A DNA stretch of 6,920 nt from Paracoccaceae bacterium. GTDB taxonomy: Bacteria > Pseudomonadota > Alphaproteobacteria > Rhodobacterales > Rhodobacteraceae. Made by a program: the position numbers and the translations under genes. The notes beneath the pieces are model-generated. The model worked only from the letters and a program-made list of their open reading frames with translations. It ran no database searches and was not told where the DNA came from. The stretch's first letter is position 1. Every line of letters begins with the position of its first letter. The stretch lies in contig JALSRF010000483.1 in assembly GCA_026984895.1 (NCBI GenBank), positions 1 through 6,920 of the forward strand, given 5' to 3'. Shown here piece after piece: positions 1 through 5,582 of the stretch.

Positions 1-1
1 C

Positions 2-1399
2 TGCACCAGGACGCTGGGCATCCCGGCGGAAAAGCTGAACGATCCGACCTTCGATCTGCTGCGCCACCTGGGCTTTTCGCGCGCCGATATCGAGGCCGCC
101 AACGACCACGTCTGCGGCACCATGACCCTGGAAGGCGCGCCGCATCTGAAGCAAGAGCACTACAGCGTCTTCGACTGCGCCAATGCCTGCGGCAAGAAGG
201 GCACGCGGTTTCTCAGCGTGGAGAGCCACATCACCATGATGGCCGCGGCCCAGAGCTTCATTTCCGGGGCCATTTCCAAGACCATCAACATGGCCAACGA
301 CGCCACCATCGAGGATTGCCTGAAGGCTTACGAGCTCAGCTGGCAACTGGGGGTGAAGGCGAACGCGCTCTATCGCGACGGCTCCAAGCTCAGCCAGCCG
401 CTGGCCACCGCGCTGATCGAGGACGACGAGGAGGCCGAGGAGATCCTCGCCAGCGGCAGCGCGCAGCAGAAGGCGGCGTTGCTGGCCGAGAAGATCGTGG
501 AAAAGGTGGTGGTCAAGGAAGCGGTTCGCAGCCACCGGGAAAAGTTGCCGGGCCGGCGCAAGGGCTACACCCAGAAGGCGGTTGTCGGCGGGCACAAGGT
601 CTACCTGCGCACCGGCGAATACGAGGACGGCAGCCTGGGCGAAATCTTCATCGACATGCACAAGGAGGGCGCCGGTTTCCGGGCGATGATGAACAATTTC
701 GCCATCGCCGTTTCGGTGGGGCTGCAATACGGCGTGCCGCTGGAGGAATTCGTCGATGCCTTCACCTTTACCAGGTTCGAACCCGCCGGCATGGTGCAGG
801 GCAACGACAGCATCAAGAACGCCACCTCGATCCTCGACTACATCTTCCGCGAACTGGCGATCAGCTACCTCGACCGCACCGATCTGGCGCATGTGAAGCC
901 GGAAGGGGCGCGGTTCGACACGCTCGGGCACGGCGAGCAGGAAGGCGCCGGCAGCAACCTGCGCGATGTCAGCGAAACGGCGGCCAGCAGGTCCCTTGAG
1001 GTGCTGAAACAGATCACCTCGACCGGCTACCTGCGCAAGCGGCTGCCCCAGGACCTGGTGGTGCTGCAGGGCGGGGCCGGGGCGCGGGCGCTTGATGGCG
1101 CGGGCGCGGTCGATGGCATGGGCGCGGTCGATGGCGATGGCGCGGTTGCGCTGCAAAGGCCGGTCGCCGAAACCGTTTCGCAGGCGGCCGGCGCGGGGCT
1201 GGGGATCGTCGGCGCGGGCAGCGGGGCGGCGGCAACCGGCCGCGACACGGCAGAGCCGGGCGAACTGGACGCGCGGTCCAGGGCAAGGCTGCAGGGCTAC
1301 GAAGGCGATCCCTGCGGCGAATGCGGCAACTACACGCTGGTGCGCAACGGCACCTGCATGAAATGCAACACCTGCGGGGCGACCTCGGGGTGCAGCTAG
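2..1399 (+). CDS. nrdJ: Vitamin B12-dependent (class II) ribonucleotide reductase, C-terminal part
   Basis: This is the last 465 codons of a gene that begins upstream of the window; the frame is open from base 2 to a TAG at 1397-1399. Class II reductases convert ribonucleotides to deoxyribonucleotides with an adenosylcobalamin-generated thiyl radical, and need no oxygen. The fragment contains the end of the catalytic barrel (SGAISKTINM near fragment residues 88-97, then ALYRDGSKLSQPL near 122-134). A TSCPD-type domain follows at about 187-295 (GYTQKAVVGGHKVYLRTGEY, NNFAIAVSVGLQYGVPLEEF, FEPAGMVQGNDSIKNATSIL). A Gly/Ala/Asp-rich linker comes next, and a tail with six cysteines (residues 438, 441, 452, 455, 458 and 464) that resembles a zinc ribbon or redox-active swinging tail. 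The radical and substrate cysteines of the barrel lie upstream and cannot be seen. The match in motif order is strong. The linker carries a short tandem repeat, listed separately. Confidence 0.96.
   Translation, partial: CTRTLGIPAEKLNDPTFDLLRHLGFSRADIEAANDHVCGTMTLEGAPHLKQEHYSVFDCANACGKKGTRFLSVESHITMMAAAQSFISGAISKTINMANDATIEDCLKAYELSWQLGVKANALYRDGSKLSQPLATALIEDDEEAEEILASGSAQQKAALLAEKIVEKVVVKEAVRSHREKLPGRRKGYTQKAVVGGHKVYLRTGEYEDGSLGEIFIDMHKEGAGFRAMMNNFAIAVSVGLQYGVPLEEFVDAFTFTRFEPAGMVQGNDSIKNATSILDYIFRELAISYLDRTDLAHVKPEGARFDTLGHGEQEGAGSNLRDVSETAASRSLEVLKQITSTGYLRKRLPQDLVVLQGGAGARALDGAGAVDGMGAVDGDGAVALQRPVAETVSQAAGAGLGIVGAGSGAAATGRDTAEPGELDARSRARLQGYEGDPCGECGNYTLVRNGTCMKCNTCGATSGCS
1094..1147 (+). 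repeat. In-frame 18-bp tandem repeat, three units, in the nrdJ linker
   Basis: Three consecutive 18-base units start at 1094, 1112 and 1130. They encode the hexapeptides DGAGAV, DGMGAV and DGDGAV. Units differ at only a few bases, and each is a whole number of codons, so the frame is preserved. The repeat lies in the low-complexity linker between the TSCPD-like domain and the cysteine-rich tail of NrdJ. Confidence 0.9.
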
Positions 1400-1469
1400 G
1401 AGCCACAAGAGTTATCGGTCGCGGCCCGTGCGGGCGGCGGCCGGTTTTCCGGGGCGGGTGCGCTCGCCC

Positions 1470-1498
1470 TTGACGCGGATCAGGCCGCAGGCAGAAAT
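1470..1498 (+). promoter_or_regulatory. Weak candidate promoter between nrdJ and the hydrolase
   Basis: TTGACG at 1470-1475 matches the -35 consensus at five of six positions. Seventeen bases later comes AGAAAT (1493-1498), which matches the -10 consensus at only three of six. If used, transcription would start near 1505 and run about 60 bases into the terminator at 1539-1565, giving a short RNA. The weak -10 makes this tentative. Confidence 0.22.
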
Positions 1499-1538
1499 AC
1501 CGGGCGGTAGCAACGATGAGCCTGACACGCGAAACTTG

Positions 1539-1565
1539 AAGGGGGCTTTGCGGCCCCCTTTTTTT
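1539..1565 (+). terminator. Intrinsic terminator downstream of nrdJ
   Basis: GGGGGC (1541-1546) pairs perfectly with GCCCCC (1553-1558) around a six-base loop. Two further A-T pairs at the base (1539-1540 with 1559-1560) lengthen the stem to 8 bp. Seven T residues (1559-1565) follow directly. This is a textbook Rho-independent terminator on the plus strand. It lies 140 bases after the nrdJ stop and 38 bases before the hydrolase start, so it most likely ends the nrdJ transcript, or a short RNA started in the gap. Confidence 0.88.
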
Positions 1566-1592
1566 CCGGCCGCACCCGGCGGCGGAGACCAT

Positions 1593-1597
1593 GGAGG
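1593..1597 (+). promoter_or_regulatory. Ribosome binding site that fixes the hydrolase start
   Basis: GGAGG at 1593-1597 ends five bases before the ATG at 1603. It overlaps an in-frame ATG at 1591, so that upstream ATG is unlikely to be the start; its own nearest purine run (GGAG, 1584-1587) is only three bases away from it. Confidence 0.75.
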
Positions 1598-1602
1598 AAA
1601 GC

Positions 1603-2301
1603 ATGTCCGAACCGCTGGCGCTGGTGATGATCCCGGGTCTTGCCTGCACCCGGGCGCTGTTCGCGGCGCAACGGGAGGCCCTTGCGGCGCACCGGCCGGT
1701 GGTGGTGGCGCGCGTGGACGGCGGCGACAGCATGGCGGCCATGGCCGGGGCGATTCTCGCCAGCGCGCCGCCGCGCTTTCACCTGGCCGGCCTGTCGATG
1801 GGCGGCTACATTGCCCTTGAAATCCTGCGCCAGGCGCCCGAACGGGTGGCGCGGCTGTGCCTGATGGACAGTTCCGCGCGCCCCGATACGCCGGACAAGA
1901 CGGCCCTGCGCCAGGCCGCCCTGGCCGAGGTGGAGGCCGGGCGCTACATGCAGATGAGCGCCGAAAACGTGGCGCTGTCGGTCGCCGCCAGCCGGGCGGA
2001 TGACCACGCCTTGCGCGCGGCGATCCTGGACATGGCGCGCGCCACCGGGGCCGGGCTGTGGCGCAGGCAGATGCGCGCGATCATGGGGCGCCCCGACAGC
2101 CGGCCGGACCTGCCCGCCATTCGCGCGCGCACGCTGGTGCTGGTCGGCGACGAGGACCGGCTGACCCCGCCCGAGCACGCCCGCGAAATGGCCGCGGCGA
2201 TCCCCGATGCGCGCCTGGAAGTGATCGCCGATTGCGGGCACATGTCGTCGATGGAACGGCCGGGTGCCGTCAGCAGGCTGCTGGCCGACTGGCTGACCTG
2301 A
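1603..2301 (+). CDS. Alpha/beta-fold hydrolase, substrate unknown
   Basis: A 232-residue protein with the hallmarks of the alpha/beta hydrolase superfamily. An early IPGL segment (residues 10-13) fits the oxyanion-hole region. The nucleophile elbow is GLSMGG with Ser65. The acid is probably Asp185 in GDEDRLTP. The base is His213 in DCGHMSSMERP, a placement typical of small esterase- or lactonase-like members. A helical cap of roughly residues 95-165 lies between strands. There is no signal peptide or membrane segment, so it is probably cytoplasmic. The ATG at 1603 is chosen over the in-frame ATG at 1591 because GGAGG sits at the right distance from 1603. The gene follows a strong terminator and is convergent with ilvN, so it is probably expressed alone, although no clear promoter is visible in the short gap. 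The family acts on very diverse esters, amides, epoxides and C-C bonds, and nothing here narrows the substrate. Confidence 0.9.
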   Translation: MSEPLALVMIPGLACTRALFAAQREALAAHRPVVVARVDGGDSMAAMAGAILASAPPRFHLAGLSMGGYIALEILRQAPERVARLCLMDSSARPDTPDKTALRQAALAEVEAGRYMQMSAENVALSVAASRADDHALRAAILDMARATGAGLWRRQMRAIMGRPDSRPDLPAIRARTLVLVGDEDRLTPPEHAREMAAAIPDARLEVIADCGHMSSMERPGAVSRLLADWLT

Positions 2302-2332
2302 GCGCCGCCGCCGGCGCCGCGGGCCCGCCTCT

Positions 2333-2348
2333 GGGCGTTCGGGCGTTC
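2333..2348. repeat. 8-bp tandem duplication in the convergent spacer
   Basis: GGGCGTTC occurs twice in direct succession (2333-2340 and 2341-2348), immediately before the 11-bp repeat array. It is too short for more to be inferred. Confidence 0.6.
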
Positions 2349-2403
2349 GGGCGGAGGGTGTGCGTAGGACGTGCGGAGGGCGTGCGGAGGGCGCGCGGAC
2401 GGG
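2349..2403. repeat. Degenerate 11-bp tandem repeat, about five units
   Basis: Five successive 11-base units begin at 2349, 2360, 2371, 2382 and 2393. The units at 2371 and 2382 are identical (GTGCGGAGGGC); the others differ at two to four bases. The array lies in the spacer between the convergent hydrolase and ilvN genes. Eleven is not a multiple of three, and no protein in any frame here looks real, so this is non-coding repeat DNA. Confidence 0.75.
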
Positions 2404-2404
2404 C

Positions 2405-2447
2405 GCGGGCCGGGCGAAGCCGTGGACGGGCGGGCCGGGCGAAGCCG
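2405..2447. repeat. Exact 18-bp direct repeat pair
   Basis: GCGGGCCGGGCGAAGCCG is present at 2405-2422 and again at 2430-2447, separated by seven bases. The second copy is followed by GCC, which creates a perfect 6-bp inverted repeat (GGCCGG at 2433-2438 with CCGGCC at 2445-2450, six-base loop). That hairpin could help end convergent transcripts, but no T-run follows it closely on either strand, so I do not call a terminator. Confidence 0.75.
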
Positions 2448-2484
2448 GCCGGCGATCACGTTTTTGCGCGCTTGCGGGGGGCGC

Positions 2485-3057
2485 TCATTTCGCCTGTTGC
2501 GGGCCGCGCGAGAGCGCGGCGACGCCGGTGCGGGCGACTTCCACCAGCCCGAGCGGGCGCATCAGTTCGGCAAAGGCGTCGATCTTTTCCGGCGTTCCGG
2601 TCAGCTCGAAGGTGAAGCTTTCCAGGGTCGAATCCACCACATTGGCGCGGAAGATGTCGGCCAGGCGCAGCGCCTCCACGCGCCTGTCGCCGGTGCCGGC
2701 CACCTTGAACAGCGCCAGTTCGCGCTCGACCGAGGGGCCTTCGTCGGTCAGGTCATGCACCTCGTGCACCGGCACGATGCGCCCAAGCTGGGCCTGGATC
2801 TGGTCGATCACGCTTGGCGTGCCCGAGGTGACGATGGTGATGCGCGACTGGTGGCCGGTGTGATCGACCTCGGCCACGGTCAGGCTTTCGATATTGTAGC
2901 CGCGCCCGGAAAACAGCCCGATGACGCGCGCCAGCACCCCGGCCTCGTTATCGACCACCACCGACAGCGTGTGGCGTTCGCTGGCCTCGGCATGGGGGTC
3001 GCGAAGCTGGTAGGCCGAATGGCTGGTAGAGCCTTTCTTTATTTTCAAAGCAGACAT
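2485..3057 (-). CDS. ilvN: Acetohydroxyacid synthase small (regulatory) subunit
   Basis: A 190-residue protein that binds the IlvB catalytic subunit, raises its activity and gives valine feedback inhibition. The N-terminal ACT domain starts at about residue 29 (HTLSVVVDNEAGVLARVIGL, then FSGRGYNIESLTV). Asn37, Gly40 and Asn55 align with E. coli IlvH Asn11, Gly14 and Asn29, which belong to the valine site, so feedback control is probably intact. The C-terminal small-subunit domain spans about 110-182 (VERELALFKVA near its start, GLVEVARTGVAALSRG near its end). It carries about 26 more N-terminal residues than E. coli IlvH, including a basic MSALKIKKG start. The ATG lies 13 bases after the ilvB stop, with AAAGG seven bases upstream of it, so the two genes form one operon. 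The gene symbol ilvH would be equally valid. No canonical terminator is visible after the TGA. Confidence 0.96.
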   Translation of the reverse strand: MSALKIKKGSTSHSAYQLRDPHAEASERHTLSVVVDNEAGVLARVIGLFSGRGYNIESLTVAEVDHTGHQSRITIVTSGTPSVIDQIQAQLGRIVPVHEVHDLTDEGPSVERELALFKVAGTGDRRVEALRLADIFRANVVDSTLESFTFELTGTPEKIDAFAELMRPLGLVEVARTGVAALSRGPQQAK

Positions 3058-3070
3058 TTATTAGCCTTTC

Positions 3071-4825
<1,755 letters not shown>

Positions 4826-4831
4826 CTTGTT

Positions 4832-4835
4832 CTCC
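4832..4835 (-). promoter_or_regulatory. Ribosome binding site of ilvB
   Basis: The minus strand reads GGAG at 4835-4832, followed by six bases and the ATG at 4825. This supports the shorter IlvB start and rules out an N-terminal extension through the leader. Confidence 0.75.
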
Positions 4836-4895
4836 GTTTCGCTGTCACGCGCGCGCGTCCGTTGCCCGCGCGTCTGTCGCCTGTGCGTCCGCCAT

Positions 4896-4922
4896 AAAAA
4901 AGCCCCCGGAAATCTCGGGGGC
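4896..4922 (-). terminator. Attenuator (intrinsic terminator) before ilvB
   Basis: On the minus strand GCCCCCG (4922-4916) pairs perfectly with CGGGGGC (4908-4902) around a seven-base loop, followed at once by six T residues (4901-4896). It lies downstream of the ilv promoter and 70 bases before the ilvB ATG, so it can only act as a conditional terminator for this operon. On the plus strand the A-run precedes the hairpin, so it is not a terminator in that direction. Confidence 0.92.
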
Positions 4923-4964
4923 GCATGGAAAACCGTTATGGTTGCCGTTACCGGCCCATGCGCC
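4920..4964 (-). promoter_or_regulatory. Antiterminator pairing in the ilv leader
   Basis: In minus-strand sense, GGCGCATGG (4964-4956, inside the leader peptide codons 11-14) is the exact reverse complement of CCATGCGCC (4928-4920), with 27 bases between. The downstream segment shares three bases (4922-4920) with the terminator's first arm. The stem can continue by pairing GGGG at 4972-4969 with the next Cs (4919 onward) across an AAAT bulge, which would consume most of the terminator arm. The two structures therefore cannot coexist. Confidence 0.82.
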
Positions 4965-4995
4965 ATTTCCCCACAATTACGACAAGGGTTTTCAT
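4948..4995 (-). CDS. ilv leader peptide, MKTLVVIVGKWRMGR
   Basis: A 15-residue ORF running from ATG at 4995-4993 to TAA at 4950-4948. Residues 4-8 are Leu-Val-Val-Ile-Val, encoded CTT GTC GTA ATT GTG, so all three branched-chain amino acids are sensed in one uninterrupted run. Three of these five codons end in A or T (CTT, GTA, ATT), which appears uncommon in the GC-rich genes around it and would make translation more sensitive to tRNA charging. AGGAG at 5008-5004 lies eight bases upstream of the start. The predicted transcript start is about 20 bases before the ATG. The peptide itself probably has no function beyond translation; the ribosome's position on it is the signal. The ilvBL name used in enterics would fit by analogy. 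Confidence 0.87.
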   Translation of the reverse strand: MKTLVVIVGKWRMGR

Positions 4996-5003
4996 GCCCC
5001 GGA

Positions 5004-5008
5004 CTCCT
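5004..5008 (-). promoter_or_regulatory. Ribosome binding site of the ilv leader peptide
   Basis: The minus strand reads AGGAG at 5008-5004, eight bases before the leader ATG at 4995. A good Shine-Dalgarno site in front of a 15-codon ORF is strong evidence that the ORF is translated. Confidence 0.8.
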
Positions 5009-5022
5009 GTTTCGTGCGGCGG

Positions 5023-5051
5023 ACTTTAGGTGGCCGGAAAGAGGGCGTCAA
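5023..5051 (-). promoter_or_regulatory. Predicted housekeeping-sigma promoter of ilvBN
   Basis: On the minus strand TTGACG (5051-5046) matches the -35 consensus at five of six bases, and TAAAGT (5028-5023) matches the -10 consensus at four of six. The spacer is exactly 17 bases. The start point would fall near 5016, just ahead of the leader Shine-Dalgarno site. The spacing to the leader ORF supports the call. Confidence 0.75.
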
Positions 5052-5102
5052 CAGGGAAAGCACGAAAAAGATTGCGCGCCGGGCGGGCGGGGTTTTTCGA
5101 TT

Positions 5103-5159
5103 GTTGCAAGAGCGGGCGCCTGTCCGCATGATTAGGGCTTTTCGGGCAGGCGCGGCAAC
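5103..5159. repeat. Long imperfect inverted repeat upstream of the ilv promoter
   Basis: GCGCCTGTCCG (5116-5126) pairs with CGGGCAGGCGC (5143-5153): ten Watson-Crick pairs and one G-T, with a 16-base AT-richer loop. Outside it, GTTGC (5103-5107) matches GCAAC (5155-5159). No T-run follows on either strand, so it is not a standard terminator. It lies about 50-110 bases upstream of the ilv -35 and could be an operator-like site or simply a structured spacer. Confidence 0.6.
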
Positions 5160-5160
5160 G

Positions 5161-5227
5161 GGGTGCGCAGCGGGCCGCGGGCCTTGTGCAGCGGGGGTGC
5201 GCAGCGGGGCGCCGGCCTTGTGCAGCG
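5161..5227. repeat. 33-bp direct repeat, two copies in tandem
   Basis: Two copies at 5161-5193 and 5195-5227 are identical at 31 of 33 bases and offset by 34. Each runs from GGGTGCGCAGCGGG to CCTTGTGCAGCG. The high identity suggests a fairly recent duplication. Confidence 0.85.
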
Positions 5228-5349
5228 GCGCAGGCGGCGGCGAGGGCGGCGCGGCGACGCGCGGCGTGGCCGCCTGGCGAACGCGCCCCGTGTCAGCGCA
5301 ACGGTTTGCGGGCCGGCGAGGGCGCGCGACGGGGGGCCGTCTTCGCGGC

Positions 5350-5391
5350 GGGGACGGCCGGGCCGACATTGGGGACAGCCGGGCCGACATG
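5350..5391. repeat. 21-bp tandem repeat, two copies
   Basis: Copies at 5350-5370 and 5371-5391 are identical at 19 of 21 bases. The shared core is GCCGGGCCGACAT, preceded in both copies by GGGGAC. Confidence 0.85.
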
Positions 5392-5468
5392 GCGACGGGT
5401 TCATGCCGGCGCCGGGGCCGACGCCCGCGTTTGGTTGCCTGCGTCTGGGCGCCTGCGCATGGTCGCCC

Positions 5469-5492
5469 GCGCCTGCGCGCCTGCGCGCCTGC
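5469..5492. repeat. 8-bp tandem repeat, three exact units
   Basis: GCGCCTGC is repeated three times without change (5469-5476, 5477-5484, 5485-5492). A similar GCGCCTGCGC sequence lies a few bases upstream. Such short exact units can vary in number by replication slippage. Confidence 0.8.
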
Positions 5493-5527
5493 ACGCCGGC
5501 GCTCGGCGGATCGGCGCGCGGGGCCTT

Positions 5528-5554
5528 TTGTCCCTGCGCGGGCTCGGGTATAGG
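5528..5554 (+). promoter_or_regulatory. Weak candidate promoter of mrcA
   Basis: TATAGG at 5549-5554 resembles a -10 box (four of six). The best -35 candidate, TTGTCC at 5528-5533, leaves a short 15-base spacer. The position, about 30 bases before the start codon, is suitable, but the match is poor. Confidence 0.28.
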
Positions 5555-5571
5555 AACAGGGCGTGATGCGT

Positions 5572-5575
5572 GAGG
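5572..5575 (+). promoter_or_regulatory. Ribosome binding site that favours a GTG start for mrcA
   Basis: GAGG at 5572-5575 is seven bases before GTG at 5583 but only one base before the in-frame ATG at 5577. Spacing therefore supports the GTG. Confidence 0.6.
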
Positions 5576-5582
5576 TATGCCG

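Larger units (their letters stand above)
4896..5016 (-). promoter_or_regulatory. ilvBN leader: complete attenuation element
   Basis: This 120-base untranslated leader, measured from the predicted start near 5016 to the end of the terminator U-run, contains a leader-peptide gene rich in branched-chain codons, a pairing able to act as antiterminator, and an overlapping intrinsic terminator. Together these form a ribosome-mediated attenuator of the kind established for ilvBN and ilvGMEDA in enteric bacteria. Stalling at the Leu/Val/Ile codons (4986-4972) leaves 4964-4956 free to pair with 4928-4920, which blocks the terminator. Translation to the stop at 4950-4948 covers that segment and lets the terminator form. 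The model is inferred from sequence; each part is listed separately. Confidence 0.85.
5160..5527. other. Gene-free, very GC-rich divergent spacer
   Basis: This part of the ilvBN-mrcA intergenic region has no convincing gene. Open frames exist on both strands, but their products are Arg/Pro/Ala/Gly-rich, as expected from random GC-rich sequence, with no family motifs and no good start sites. It contains three clusters of short direct repeats, listed separately. No tRNA or recognisable structured RNA is visible. Confidence 0.7.

Noticed and set aside
1591..1602. Hydrolase start at ATG 1591
   Set aside because: The GGAGG at 1593-1597 overlaps this codon and serves the ATG at 1603 with normal spacing.
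1541..1602. A second attenuator controlling the hydrolase
   Set aside because: The short ORF before the terminator (MSLTRET) has no biased codons and no good ribosome site, and no competing antiterminator pairing was seen. A simple end of the nrdJ transcript is the plainer explanation.
2433..2450. Bidirectional intrinsic terminator between the hydrolase and ilvN
   Set aside because: The 6-bp GC hairpin has no T-run directly after it on either strand; the T5 at 2461-2465 is ten bases away.
4826..4966. An N-terminal extension of IlvB starting at an in-frame ATG at 4966
   Set aside because: The extra 47 residues would be read through the leader ORF region, the antiterminator and the terminator. 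They look non-native (Arg/Thr-rich), the ATG has no suitable ribosome site, and the ATG at 4825 has GGAG six bases upstream.
4896..5016. A riboswitch or T-box as the regulator of ilvBN
   Set aside because: The leader is only about 120 bases, shows no T-box sequence or specifier stem, and is fully explained by a translated peptide with Leu/Val/Ile codons and two exclusive hairpins.
5161..5492. CRISPR array or mobile-element ends
   Set aside because: The repeats differ in unit length from cluster to cluster, are tandem with no regular spacers, and there is no transposase, cas gene or terminal inverted repeat nearby.
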